Shown one piece after another: positions 10,918 to 21,590 of a stretch of DNA of 64,000 nucleotides. Position 1 is the first letter of the stretch. Every line of letters begins with the position of its first letter. The position numbers and the translations under genes were made by a program. Source of the stretch: an uncultured Planctomyces sp. (GTDB lineage Bacteria; Planctomycetota; Planctomycetia; Planctomycetales; Planctomycetaceae); the NCBI GenBank assembly GCA_937904325.1, contig CALGTK010000375.1:55034-119033 (forward strand). Reading direction: 5' to 3'. The notes under the pieces are model-generated. The model was not told the DNA's origin. It saw nothing but the letters and a program-made list of their open reading frames with translations, and made no database searches.

Positions 10918-11709
10918 TTACAGCAGTGTTTCGAGCAGCAATCGAAGCTTGCGCATTTCCAAGGCCAACGCGTCCTTGTCCATCTGTCCGCGGTCGAAGT
11001 CGACCGAAAGCGCGCGGTGGTAATCTTCTCGAGCCAGCAGTTGCATGATACGAGCGTAATCGACTTCGCCCAGACCAACCTGCACCTGAATCTGCTTGTC
11101 GGTGCTGTCTCGCAACAGCGTGTGGTAGACATATGGGAAGACCTGATCCCACGACTGATTGCTGTGTACGCCGCAGATGTAATAACTCGGGTCGAGCGAC
11201 AATCCCAGGCCGCGTACTGACTGACAAAGTTCAACCGCGGTATGCGGATCCTCAGTCAGTTGTCCGCCTTTGGTGTGAATCGAGATTCGGATTCCGTCTT
11301 CGTTGCCGATCGCGACGAACTGTTTCAGCCGATCGATCTCGGAATTGAACGGCGTTCCGATCGGCGAGGATGGGACCGTAATCTGAGTCACGCGGAGCAA
11401 CTTTGCAGCCGCGCACAGGCCCTTCATGGTCTCGGTGTCGACGTCGTGGGCGACCGTGAAGGCAACCGGTGTCAGGCGGCTGAGATCTCGATATCGCAAT
11501 ACGAAAGCCTCGGGATCACCGGCAAGCTCGGACGGCTTAAGGTGATTTGAGGATTCGTCGAGCCAGATGTCGATTCGGTCATATTCCAGATCGACGATGT
11601 TCTGGCAGGCTTCTTCAAACTTGAGATCCGAGAAGCATCGAGAAGATGCAGCAATAAACACGGTGACACTCCCTTGAAGTTGTGCTCGCCACGCACCGAA
11701 TTGTGCCAT
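10918..11709 (-). CDS. Sugar phosphate isomerase/epimerase-like TIM-barrel protein
   Basis: AP-endonuclease-2-like pattern: IDIWLDESSNHL, ISIHTKGGQLTEDPHTAVELCQSVRGLGLSLDPSYY, VGLGEVDYARIM. Confidence 0.75.
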   Translation of the reverse strand: MAQFGAWRAQLQGSVTVFIAASSRCFSDLKFEEACQNIVDLEYDRIDIWLDESSNHLKPSELAGDPEAFVLRYRDLSRLTPVAFTVAHDVDTETMKGLCAAAKLLRVTQITVPSSPIGTPFNSEIDRLKQFVAIGNEDGIRISIHTKGGQLTEDPHTAVELCQSVRGLGLSLDPSYYICGVHSNQSWDQVFPYVYHTLLRDSTDKQIQVQVGLGEVDYARIMQLLAREDYHRALSVDFDRGQMDKDALALEMRKLRLLLETLL

Positions 11710-12130
11710 GACGAAGACTCTGCGGCACAGGCCTCAGAACAAACATTCTACCGATCAGCGAACACTTCACAGGGGCTCTATCCCATTTAGATGAAAGTGT
11801 TTATGGATTCTGCGGCAGGTCCGTCTGCCAACTGGCTGACTAGCAACTGGTAATCTACTGAGAATGGGGTGGAGCTGCAATATCGGTGGACTTTTGCGGT
11901 TAATCCGGTTGTCCGTCCTGAATCGATTCTCCGAATTTCACGGTTGATATGGTCGATAAGTCACTTTGAGCAGCGAGGTGAGTTCTGGAGGTTGATCTTG
12001 TGTCGCCAGAAACAACGACCGTTTTGCTGCCCATCGAGCCGCCTCACAAGAGCACGAATCTACTTTGCTATGCCTCACGACGCAGGTCTGCGGTCGGGCG
12101 ATTTTCCAGAGACAGGGAAGGGATTTCCAA

Positions 12131-12559
12131 ATGAGACAGTCCGTCGTTTTACTTACGTGTTGCGGCTTCCTGATGGCATCGATCGGCTGCAGCCAGAACA
12201 TGGGCACCGTTCGAGGCCAGGCCCCCGGTCAGTTCCAACAGAACCCGAATCAGATGGCGTCAAATTCTGGCGGTGGAATGCGAATCGCGGGCCCACGGCC
12301 AGGCGTGCAGTACTGGGACGGGCCAGCTCACGATCCGAATCAGTTCAACTCAGCCGACTGTCCGACATGTCCCCAAGGTAATGACTGCCCAGTCTGCCCA
12401 CAGACCCACGGCTTCAATGCCTGGCGTCCAACACATCATCACACCTGGCAATACAACGCCCCAAAAAATCTGACCTACCCTGACCAGAATCAGCCACCGG
12501 CAACCGTGCAGTATCCGTACTACACGATCAAAGGCCCGAGCGACTTCTTTATGAAGTAA
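12131..12559 (+). CDS. Small Cys/His-rich lipoprotein of unknown function
   Basis: Starts MRQSVVLLTCCGFLMASIGCSQN (lipobox); CPTCPQGNDCPVCPQTHGF; HHHTW; ends PYYTIKGPSDFFMK. Confidence 0.7.
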   Translation: MRQSVVLLTCCGFLMASIGCSQNMGTVRGQAPGQFQQNPNQMASNSGGGMRIAGPRPGVQYWDGPAHDPNQFNSADCPTCPQGNDCPVCPQTHGFNAWRPTHHHTWQYNAPKNLTYPDQNQPPATVQYPYYTIKGPSDFFMK

Positions 12560-12770
12560 GCTGGAGTTGCGACTGAAGGTGCAAGACCATGCTTCGACAG
12601 AGCCAGATTACCAACCAGGCCCGAACCGCAGAATATCCAACAGGGCCTGTCGAAATCTGAAGTGTCCAGCGCTCGTCGCACTTATTGTTTTGGAAATTGG
12701 ACATTCGAGTCGCCCGGCAGCAAGCTTCTGGTCCTGCAAATCGGAACAATAATTTCCGATTTGCAGCGAG

Positions 12771-14297
12771 CTAGTCAGCAAGTGAAGCTGCAGCTTCGAC
12801 GAGTGTTCGGACCATGCAGCCTGTAGCTCCCCCTTCGCGGTGGGATGAGTTGCTTGAGGCGAACGACGGGCCGGCGATGTCGAGGTGAACCCACGGGGTT
12901 TTCTCGACAAACTTTTCCAGGAACTTTGCTGCCGAAATCGCTCCCCCCCATCGGCCACCGATATTACGGCAGTCGGCGACATCGCTTTTCAGCAGGTCTC
13001 CGAAGTGATCGAACATCGGCAACTGCCAGATATTCTCACCGGCTGTCGCGGCGGCCGTCGTGATGGTGTCGCACCATTCCTGGTCGTTGGTAAACGCTCC
13101 GGTGACCTCTTCTCCCAAGGCGACAACGCACGCCCCGGTTAAAGTAGCAAGGTCAACGATTCTGTCAGCACCATTGTCGACGGCGTAGTTCAGAACGTCA
13201 GCCAGTACGAGCCGACCTTCAGCGTCGGTGTTTTGAACTTCGATCGTCACTCCATTGCGAGCGGTCAGAATATCTCCGAGTTTGTACGACGTTCCGCTGA
13301 CCATGTTCTCAACAAGGCCCATGTAGCCGACAACGTTGACTGACAACTTCAGCCGGGCAATGGCGGAGACGGCTCCGAGTGCGGTCGCCGCTCCGGCCAT
13401 ATCGGACTTCATTGTGATCATTCCGTCCGAAGTTTTGAGCGACAGTCCACCACTGTCAAAAGTGACGCCCTTACCAACGATGGCCAGCGTTGGAGCATCA
13501 TCGCCTGCTCCTTGATATCTGACCGCTACGACGCGCGGGCCTCGATTGCTGCTGCTGCCCTGCGAAACGGCGAGCAGCGCGCCCATTTTCTCAGCTTCCA
13601 GATCCGACTGAACCAGCACATCGACATCCAAACCGAAGTCTTCCGCAACGGTCTGCGCACGCCTGGCGAACGATTCGGGATAGATCGTTTGCGGTGGCAG
13701 ATTAACCAGGTCTCTTGTCAGGTTGATGGATTCTCCGAGGATCGTGCCTCGCTCAACCGCCGCAGCCGTTTCCGAGTTGTCGCCGTTCGCGACGACGATC
13801 GAAGCTGCAGACAGCGGGAAGTGTCCGGGTTCTGCCTTCAGTGCGTCTTGCCCTTGCGGGCCGACGATGATGGCGGTCGCTGCGATCTCAGCGGCAACGG
13901 AGCTACTGACCGAACCGAAACCTGATCCGGTCAGGCAAATCGCCGTAGAAGTATCCGCTTTCGAGGATACTTTCCTCGCTGCAGCCATGACTGCTTTTTC
14001 GTAACGGGCACGGGTCAACTCGTCGGACTTCCCAAGCCCCAGGAATAGCACGCGATCAGCCGCAACTCCCGCTGCATCGTGCAGAGGTAACAGTTCGGCG
14101 AGTTTGCCTTTAAGATCGCCCGCTTCGATGAGCCGGGAGATCGTGCCGCCCATTGCGGTATCGAGTTCGCCGAGCGGTCCGGTAAGGTCGAGAGATTCAG
14201 TCAGACCAACGACGAGCCAGTCGCAGTCGACGTCTTTCCACGCAGCGTCGCTTGTTGAAATTTCCATCCGTGAACTCCGCTTCCTGAAATCCATCAC
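12771..14297 (-). CDS. pepA: Leucyl aminopeptidase (M17)
   Basis: NTDAEGRLVLADVLNYA signature; GKGVTFDSGGLSLK. Confidence 0.93.
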   Translation of the reverse strand: MMDFRKRSSRMEISTSDAAWKDVDCDWLVVGLTESLDLTGPLGELDTAMGGTISRLIEAGDLKGKLAELLPLHDAAGVAADRVLFLGLGKSDELTRARYEKAVMAAARKVSSKADTSTAICLTGSGFGSVSSSVAAEIAATAIIVGPQGQDALKAEPGHFPLSAASIVVANGDNSETAAAVERGTILGESINLTRDLVNLPPQTIYPESFARRAQTVAEDFGLDVDVLVQSDLEAEKMGALLAVSQGSSSNRGPRVVAVRYQGAGDDAPTLAIVGKGVTFDSGGLSLKTSDGMITMKSDMAGAATALGAVSAIARLKLSVNVVGYMGLVENMVSGTSYKLGDILTARNGVTIEVQNTDAEGRLVLADVLNYAVDNGADRIVDLATLTGACVVALGEEVTGAFTNDQEWCDTITTAAATAGENIWQLPMFDHFGDLLKSDVADCRNIGGRWGGAISAAKFLEKFVEKTPWVHLDIAGPSFASSNSSHREGGATGCMVRTLVEAAASLAD

Positions 14298-14445
14298 CCG
14301 CTCAGCCGGTGCATACTCTGCAACGTTTGACTGACCGGTTCGATGCTTTTAATCGTGGCGGCTGATCGTGGATTGTCAATCCGCGCCGACAGATGAAGCG
14401 GTGCCGAGAGAGATCCTGCACGGCGTTACGAATTGCGAGTTCGAA

Positions 14446-15594
14446 TCAAAACTCAATTTCGAGCTTCTGATCTTCGTCCAGCATTCGTGACTTGATGTGG
14501 ATTGTATCTCGGATCTGATTGTCGCCGCCTTTGACGGGAATCATGATCTGGACGTGATTCCTGATCACTCGTAAACGCGACGATGCTCGCAGCCTGACGA
14601 TCTGCCCGCCGCGTTCTGAACGGGCACCCAGGTCTTTGCGGTTTGGGTCGAATGGCAAATACTGCTTGTAAAGATCGGAACCTTCGACTTTGCCCGACAG
14701 ATCGGAGATTCGGTACAGCCTGGTTTTATCAGGCAGCTTGATCCGAATCACAATCATGTAGTCTTTGCGAGGCTCCGGATCTTCAGGCACTGTCCACGCG
14801 CTGAAACTCCCCCTGCTGACGACCTTTCCGCCTTGCGGCATACTGAACATGAAGCCAAAGCCTTCGTCAGTATCGCCACCTTCACCGTTATTTCCTGCGT
14901 TGCTGGCCGTGCTGTCGAGCAGGCTGCTGCTGATCTCCGCTTCGGCATTGGTGATCGGAATCTTTGTAAGTTGCGGAAGTTGATTTTCTGAGCTTCCAGC
15001 AGGCTCAACCGTCAGATCCATGATCTCGGTAAACTCGATCGGCATCGCATCCGCATCGGTGATGATCGTCGTAACTGACAGGTTGTCATCCATGCTCTGA
15101 TAAACGATGGCTGACAGCCCCACCAGCAGCACCGAATGAAAGATCAACGAAACGCCGTAGCCGCACGAGGCTGTACTGATGATCCAGGCGAGGGCGATCT
15201 TCTTCTTGTCCTTCTTCCAATCAAGTGGTGGTTCTTCGTCAGCCGTCTCGATCAGTGATTCGCCAGTTTTGGAATTTCGTTGTTTGTCAGATGCACCTCG
15301 CCGTTGCCGCTTGCGTTGACGAACCGTGACATCCTCAGACTCCGAAGGCTTAGACGTGTTGATCCCTTGTGAAGCGTCCTTGGGGGAAGCAGGTTCCGTG
15401 ACATCGGCGGTCCGGCTTTTGAACCTGGCCGGCGGTTCGGCTTCTGGTGACTCGCTGGTCGCTCCGTCGTATGCGTTTTCCCACTCAGCGTCATCACATG
15501 TGAACTCGGCAAACTCGATAGAATCGTCACCGTCGCCCGCGGACCGTTCGTCGGTCTGCAGTTTAGTTGGGGCGGTGGGGCGATGAGTCATCAA
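14446..15594 (-). CDS. Hypothetical single-TM protein with acidic N-terminus
   Basis: 382-aa ORF, one hydrophobic segment (IALAWIISTASCGYGVSLIFHSVLLVGLSAIVY), structured C-terminus; no family recognised. Confidence 0.65.
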   Translation of the reverse strand: MMTHRPTAPTKLQTDERSAGDGDDSIEFAEFTCDDAEWENAYDGATSESPEAEPPARFKSRTADVTEPASPKDASQGINTSKPSESEDVTVRQRKRQRRGASDKQRNSKTGESLIETADEEPPLDWKKDKKKIALAWIISTASCGYGVSLIFHSVLLVGLSAIVYQSMDDNLSVTTIITDADAMPIEFTEIMDLTVEPAGSSENQLPQLTKIPITNAEAEISSSLLDSTASNAGNNGEGGDTDEGFGFMFSMPQGGKVVSRGSFSAWTVPEDPEPRKDYMIVIRIKLPDKTRLYRISDLSGKVEGSDLYKQYLPFDPNRKDLGARSERGGQIVRLRASSRLRVIRNHVQIMIPVKGGDNQIRDTIHIKSRMLDEDQKLEIEF

Positions 15595-15992
15595 GTCCTC
15601 CTGAATCTGCTCGCTTCTGCATAAATCTGGTAAGCTTGCCGCTGTCGGGAATCTTACGGAGTAAATTCGGTGTTCTGTATGAACCGCCGTCCGTTACTTC
15701 AGTTTCGGTTGCTCAGGCTAACTGGTCAAAGGCTACAAGTCAGTTCTGTACGAGAAAACCCGTCAGAATCAACAGCAGAACCGACTGAGCCGTTCGAACG
15801 GGCTACCTTGCCCGGCTTTTTGATGCCTTTAACTCAGATGATTCCGCAGAATCCAGACGAGGATACACCGCGTTCGGGCAGACATCCGTTGACCAGTCCA
15901 GCTGGGTCGGGTAATTTCAAACAGATCAACGAACGTTGAAATCAACTGTCGATGTTAAGTTCAGCGTCCGTTCCCACCTTCGGAGATCTCCC

Positions 15993-17345
15993 ATGCTGAC
16001 CATCCTCGGTCCTCGCCAGAAGTCGTATTGTGACGGCATTTCTCGCCGCGGCTTTTTGAAAGTCGGTGGTTTTTCGATGGCTGGCACTGCCAGTCTCGGG
16101 CTGCCAGACCTCCTCCGCGCCGAAGCGGCGAGCCCGGCCGGCGGGCGTCACAAGGCTGTGATCAACATATTTCTGGGCGGTGGGCCCCCGCATCAGGACA
16201 TGTGGGAAATCAAGACAGACGCCCCACAGGAAATCCGTGGCGACTTTGACCCGATCGCCACCTCCGTGCCTGGCATTCAGATCGGCGAGTGTTTCCCGAA
16301 CATCGCTGCCGCTGCGGAAAAGTTCGTCTTTATTCGATCGATTGTTGGCTGTGCTGGCGGTCACGACGCGTTTCAATGCTTCAGCGGATGGGATCGCCGA
16401 AACAGTACATCAATCGGTGGTCGGCCGGCAATTGGCCCCGTGATGTCCAAACTGTTCGGCCCCACTCAACCGAGCGTACCACCAGCGATCGCTCTCGCTG
16501 ACAAAACCAAACACGCTCCCTGGTCAGAGCCCGGCGGCCCAGGTTTCCTGGGCGCAGCGTACGCCCCGTTCAAGCCGGACAGTGACGGCATGACGAATCT
16601 GAAACTCAACGGCGTGACGCTCGACCGGTTGCAGGACCGCCAGTCGCTGCTCAGCGGCCTTGATCAGTTGAAGCGAAAAGCGGATTCCGGCGGACTGCTC
16701 AAAGGAATGGATGCGTTCAATCAAGCGGCATTCGGTGTTCTGACTTCGAATAAGCTGCTCGACGCGCTCGACGTCAGCAAAGAGGATCCGGAACTCGTCG
16801 CCCGCTACGGAGACGGCAAGCCGTACCAGTACCAGTACGACGGTGCGCCGACTGTGAACAGCCACATGCTGGTGGCTCGGCGACTGGTTGAAGCAGGAGT
16901 TCGCTCGGTGACGATGTCTTACGGACGGTGGGACAGCCACAGCAAGAACTTCGATCTTGTCCGCGACCACGGCGGAAAACTTGACCTGGGTGTCGCGGCG
17001 TTGATTCAGGATCTGGACGACCGTGGAATGCTGGAAGACACAACGGTTGCCGTGTGGGGCGAGTTCGGTCGAACGCCGCGCGTCAATCCAAACTCCGGCC
17101 GAGACCACTGGCCGCGTGTCAGTTGCTGCCTGCTGGCTGGCGGCGGCATGAGAACCGGCCAGGCCATTGGCGCAACCAACCGGCTCGGCGAATACGCCCT
17201 CGACCGCCCGGTTCACATGCAGGAAGTCATCGCGACGATCTACCACAACCTCGGCATCGACCCCGGCACGACGACCATCTCTGATCCGACCGGCCGGCCG
17301 CAGTACCTGATCGAAAACCGAATCCCCATCCGCGAGATCGTGTAG
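15993..17345 (+). CDS. DUF1501 domain exported protein (Tat leader)
   Basis: SRRGFLKVGGFSMAGTASLG twin-arginine leader; GGPPHQDMWEIK, GEFGRTPRVN...GRDHWP, IATIYHNLGIDP. Confidence 0.9.
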   Translation: MLTILGPRQKSYCDGISRRGFLKVGGFSMAGTASLGLPDLLRAEAASPAGGRHKAVINIFLGGGPPHQDMWEIKTDAPQEIRGDFDPIATSVPGIQIGECFPNIAAAAEKFVFIRSIVGCAGGHDAFQCFSGWDRRNSTSIGGRPAIGPVMSKLFGPTQPSVPPAIALADKTKHAPWSEPGGPGFLGAAYAPFKPDSDGMTNLKLNGVTLDRLQDRQSLLSGLDQLKRKADSGGLLKGMDAFNQAAFGVLTSNKLLDALDVSKEDPELVARYGDGKPYQYQYDGAPTVNSHMLVARRLVEAGVRSVTMSYGRWDSHSKNFDLVRDHGGKLDLGVAALIQDLDDRGMLEDTTVAVWGEFGRTPRVNPNSGRDHWPRVSCCLLAGGGMRTGQAIGATNRLGEYALDRPVHMQEVIATIYHNLGIDPGTTTISDPTGRPQYLIENRIPIREIV

Positions 17346-18007
17346 CACGAGATAGTCTTTTCAAGCCTGACCAGCCATATCATCGAATCGCCCAATTGAC
17401 CTGTAAAGGTGATTCTAAGATCGTCGGGCTTGAACGCCCGGCTGATGTCAATCTCCATCCTGCGACGCCTGCAGTCGAATGTTGGCCCTGCCACAGCCTT
17501 CGTGCTCCCGGTGTGGGACTCTCGTAGTAGTGGCCGTTGTGTTCTTTCAACTTCGTCAGGAACCTGTGCCGTATCCTGGAAAGCTGGTGTTCCACACTGG
17601 TTCCAATCGGGACTCAAACGTTGATCTTTCAAAAATCCACTTACGCGCTCTCAACTTGTTTGTAAGCGGCTGAATCTATTGCCCTCGATGCCTGATCCGA
17701 CATGCAGAAAACCGAATGTAGCGGTAAGCACATTATGTGCGACGCGGCTGATGCAACGGACGGCACATATCGCGGAGAACACTTTCTGAACATTGACGAT
17801 CCACTATTCAAGCAGGTGGAGATTCATAACGATCATGATCAGCGGATTGTGGCCGGAGACGTGGATTTCCGATTGCGGGCGAACCACAACTCCGCTGCAT
17901 CGTTCTTTTATTCCGCCTGCTGGTAAACAGTCTCAGTATTCGAGATGGCAGGAGTGTCCAAGTCTTAGGCAACCTTGCTGTCGAGTTGGCAGTTGCAACA
18001 TCTTTCC

Positions 18008-18241
18008 TCACTGCAGGGTCAGTATTCCGAGCAAGAGAAGCCCGAAAATGAGATTCAGAGGCGCGCAGAGAACGATCAAAAGGATTCCGCCAACCTGAGC
18101 GATCACGCGGTAAAAGCGGCCATTCATTAGGCGGTGTTTGTCCGCATCAGGCATGAGAAACAGCATTTTCTGTGGCGCCGCCAGAAACACCACGCCGAGC
18201 GCGACAAAAAGAATGCTTGTAGTGAGGAAGAACCAGATCAT
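18008..18241 (-). CDS. Small two-TM membrane protein
   Basis: 77 aa, MIWFFLTTSILFVALGVVFLAAPQ... strongly hydrophobic with two TM segments. Confidence 0.55.
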   Translation of the reverse strand: MIWFFLTTSILFVALGVVFLAAPQKMLFLMPDADKHRLMNGRFYRVIAQVGGILLIVLCAPLNLIFGLLLLGILTLQ

Positions 18242-18411
18242 CGTCTTGGATAGCTAATCAAAATAGGACTCGCACCGGGCGGGAAGTCGTTAATCCTGAA
18301 CTCACGTCGGAAAGCTGAACAAAGAGGTTCGCTTCCAGATGTCTTCAAACCGGAACCGTGATTGCGATTTCTTTCGTCGAAGTCATCATTCTGCTCGCTG
18401 CTGTTGGAAAA

Positions 18412-18831
18412 TCATTCATGATCCGAAGCGGGTTCGAAGCTGTCGATAAGTTCCTGGGGAATCCGCCGAGGTACTCCGTGCTTGCGGCCGATGTAGGCCC
18501 AGTTTGTCTCGGCGCGAGCCAGCAAAGCACCATCGTCCGGACGACGAATGAGGTACTTTCTCAGCGAGGTAATCTTCTGAAAACTGGTGACCCAGGTTTC
18601 GACCACGATTGACTGGCCAGTGAAGCTGGCAGCCAGATACTCGATCGCGTGAGACCTGACGACAAATGCTGAGCCCTCCTCAACATACCTCTCGGGAGGC
18701 CACCCCTGCTCAGTTGAATGAGCAATAGCCGCCATCTGCATCCATTTAAGATGCTCCAGATTATTGACGTGCCCCTGCTCATCGATTTCATCTTCACGAA
18801 CAGTGTGTTCCCAGAAAAATACAGCAGGCAT
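18412..18831 (-). CDS. Acyl-CoA thioesterase family (hotdog fold)
   Basis: MPAVFFWEHTVREDEIDEQGHVNNLEHLKWMQMAA is the 4HBT motif; start trimmed from 18891. Confidence 0.87.
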   Translation of the reverse strand: MPAVFFWEHTVREDEIDEQGHVNNLEHLKWMQMAAIAHSTEQGWPPERYVEEGSAFVVRSHAIEYLAASFTGQSIVVETWVTSFQKITSLRKYLIRRPDDGALLARAETNWAYIGRKHGVPRRIPQELIDSFEPASDHE

Positions 18832-19024
18832 GAGCGTCTCCGATCGGTGGTCTGCGTGAGTTGTCGCGGAAGATAACTCGCGACCCGTCATATGACACTT
18901 TCAGAGTGGTTGAGTTCTGAAAGTGTCGCCTGTTTCGAACTGAAGACGTGGCCAGCGGCGTTGTCTATCATCCCTCGTCAATTGTTTATTCACGCTTTAT
19001 TGATCCGGCTCGAAACGAAATTAT

Positions 19025-20179
19025 ATGACTCAGCAATCCGATTCGTCATCTGCAGACTCTCTCACAGTGAACGTAGATCTGGCCGAACGTAGTTACGACA
19101 TCCGGATTTGCAGCGATCAGCTCTCTGCCGTGGGCGATTCCGTTGCCGACTGGCTTGATGAACGGCTCGGTGCAAGTTCGACTCAGCAATCGGCTTTGGT
19201 CGTGACAGATCGCAACGTGGCTGGCCATGCGAACGTTGTGCGGGCCAGCCTTGCGGCGGCGGGTTTTCGCGTGGAGTTGGCGGAGTTGGAGCCGGGGGAG
19301 AAAACGAAATCGCTCTCTGTCATTTCCGGTCTGTATGAGCGAATGGTCGAAATGAAAGCTGATCGTCGCACTGTTGTTGTCGCCGTTGGCGGGGGAGTGA
19401 TTGGCGATGCGTCCGGGTTTCTGGCGGCCACGTACAACCGCGGAGTCCCGTTTGTGCAGGTCCCGACAACGCTGCTGGCAGATGTCGACAGCTCGGTCGG
19501 TGGCAAAGTTGGCGTCAACCTGGCCGCAGCAAAGAATCTGATCGGGTCGTTCTATCAGCCGCTCGGTGTGTTTATTGACACTTCAGTTCTTTCGACGTTG
19601 CCGGACCGGGACTATCGCAGCGGGCTGGCGGAAGTCGTTAAGTACGGAGTCATTCTTGACGCTGAGTTTTTCGATTTCCTCGAGGAGAATGTCGACGGAA
19701 TCAACGCTCGCGAGCCAGCGGTATTACGGCGAATTATCGCCCGCAGTTGCGAACTGAAGGCGCACGTTGTCAAAGAGGACGAGTACGAGCGGACCGGCTT
19801 ACGGGCCGTCTTAAATTACGGTCACACGTACGCTCACGCCTTCGAGGCTCTCGCCGGCTATGGCGAATTGATGCATGGCGAGGCAGTTTCAGTCGGTATG
19901 CTGTATGCCAGCCGGCTCGCAGAGAAACGCGGGCTGATCGACGCTGACATGACGGCTCGACAACGAAACTTGTTGGAGCAGATTGGAGCTATGACTGATC
20001 TGCCTGATCCAGCGGCATTCTCGACGGATGACATCCTTTCAAAGATGAGGCTCGATAAGAAAACTGTAGGTGGCCAGCTTCGACTCATCCTGCCGACAAA
20101 AATGGGACATGTAACAACGTTTATGGACGTCCCCGAATCCGATGTGACCGCCGTCGTTGACGAATTTGCAGGACGGTGA
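19025..20179 (+). CDS. aroB: 3-dehydroquinate synthase
   Basis: GGGVIGDASGFLAATYNRGVPFVQVPTTLLADVDSSVGGKVGVN; LNYGHTYAHAFE. Confidence 0.95.
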   Translation: MTQQSDSSSADSLTVNVDLAERSYDIRICSDQLSAVGDSVADWLDERLGASSTQQSALVVTDRNVAGHANVVRASLAAAGFRVELAELEPGEKTKSLSVISGLYERMVEMKADRRTVVVAVGGGVIGDASGFLAATYNRGVPFVQVPTTLLADVDSSVGGKVGVNLAAAKNLIGSFYQPLGVFIDTSVLSTLPDRDYRSGLAEVVKYGVILDAEFFDFLEENVDGINAREPAVLRRIIARSCELKAHVVKEDEYERTGLRAVLNYGHTYAHAFEALAGYGELMHGEAVSVGMLYASRLAEKRGLIDADMTARQRNLLEQIGAMTDLPDPAAFSTDDILSKMRLDKKTVGGQLRLILPTKMGHVTTFMDVPESDVTAVVDEFAGR

Positions 20180-20464
20180 CCGCGAGACGAAGCCATTTGG
20201 ATCGTTAATCTTCAGTCAATCGCGAGCGTATCCTGCACACAGAAAAGGCACAACAGGCTACGGATCGCCTCAAACTGGGTTTAACGCTCTTACGTCATGG
20301 TTTCCACAAAGGCTCATACTTGACGATCTGCTTAGGACACTGGCACAATATGATCAATTATCGACCATTCATGTATTCACGAAAGACATTGCCTCGGCAT
20401 TTCGGGTCGCCTTTCGATTTAAATGCATCTCAACGCACCGTTTAAACATAACTTAGGACGCATC

Positions 20465-21517
20465 ATGACTACCGCGTCTGATTCCGGCCAGGCAGACTCG
20501 ATCGATGGCATGATCGGAAGCAGTCCTGCCATGCGCGAGGTTTTTGAGCTTTCGCGACTGGTAGCACCGGCATCGACGACCGTTCTGCTTACTGGTGAAA
20601 CAGGTACCGGCAAAGAGCTGATCGCGCGAGCCGTTCACGAACTGAGTCCGCGTGCGTCGGGGCCGTTTGTCCGCGTGAATTGCGGGGCACTCAGCGAAAG
20701 CCTGCTGGAAAGCGAGCTGTTTGGGCATGTCAAAGGCGCTTTTACAAGCGCCAACGAAAATCGCACCGGTAGATTTGAGGCGGCTCACGGCGGAACGATT
20801 TTTCTCGACGAGATCAATTCCGTCAGCTACACACTGCAGGTCAAACTACTACGAGTTCTGCAGGAGCAGGAGTTCGAACGGGTCGGCGACACGAAAACGA
20901 TTCGGGTGGATTGCCGGATCGTGGCGGCCACGAATCGTGACCTGCTGGACGAAATCGAAGCCGGGCGTTTTCGTGAAGACCTCTATTACCGACTGAATGT
21001 TGTGCCGATTTATCTGCCGCCCTTGCGGGAGCGGTCTGATGACATCCCAGTACTGATTGAGCATTTCGTTCAGATTTACGCCAAGATTAACCGCAGACCT
21101 GTACCGACGATTGCAAAAGAGACCATCGAGGCTCTCAAATCGTATTCCTGGCCGGGAAATGTTCGGGAACTGCAGAACTATGCCGAGCGGGCGCTGGTGC
21201 TGCTTCGCAATGGCGAGTTCACGGTTGATCTGCTGCCGCCTCATGTTCGCGGGCTGGCACCGGTCCGGATTGGCAGGCATCGAACGGGCGGGGCCGAGAA
21301 GACCGCAGAAGAACTGGTCACTCTGGGGCTCACCGAGTACGCTGACGAGTCTAAGCCCTTCGAAAAAGTGATGGGGCTGGTGGAGCGGCAACTGCTAAGT
21401 CAAATGTTGCGACAGTGCCAGGGAGTTCAGATTAAAGCGGCGGAACGGCTTGGTATTAACCGCAACACTTTGCACAAAAAAGTGACCGAATACGGTCTGG
21501 ATTCCGAAAGCCGGTAG
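20465..21517 (+). CDS. Sigma-54-interacting AAA+ transcriptional activator, receiver-less, with C-terminal Fis-type HTH
   Basis: [18 protein letters not shown] (Walker A), [11 protein letters not shown] (GAFTSA loop), GGTIFLDEI (Walker B), C-terminal [21 protein letters not shown]. Confidence 0.93.
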   Translation: MTTASDSGQADSIDGMIGSSPAMREVFELSRLVAPASTTVLLTGETGTGKELIARAVHELSPRASGPFVRVNCGALSESLLESELFGHVKGAFTSANENRTGRFEAAHGGTIFLDEINSVSYTLQVKLLRVLQEQEFERVGDTKTIRVDCRIVAATNRDLLDEIEAGRFREDLYYRLNVVPIYLPPLRERSDDIPVLIEHFVQIYAKINRRPVPTIAKETIEALKSYSWPGNVRELQNYAERALVLLRNGEFTVDLLPPHVRGLAPVRIGRHRTGGAEKTAEELVTLGLTEYADESKPFEKVMGLVERQLLSQMLRQCQGVQIKAAERLGINRNTLHKKVTEYGLDSESR

Positions 21518-21590
21518 CAGACGGAGTCCGCCAATCTGGTCAGGTTCAAGCGGTCTTTCGTTTAGTGTCAAGGTATCGGAGAATCCGTCG

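Noticed and set aside
16524-17348. 274-aa minus-strand ORF opposite DUF1501
   Set aside because: Shadow ORF from high-GC codon bias; the plus strand encodes a clear DUF1501 protein here
17346-18007. Several short ORFs on both strands (e.g. 17240..17632 -, 17702..17926 +)
   Set aside because: No motif, ribosome-binding context or consistent frame; could be decayed sequence but I cannot assign it without blastx
20849-21391. 180-aa minus-strand ORF
   Set aside because: Antisense to the sigma-54 activator
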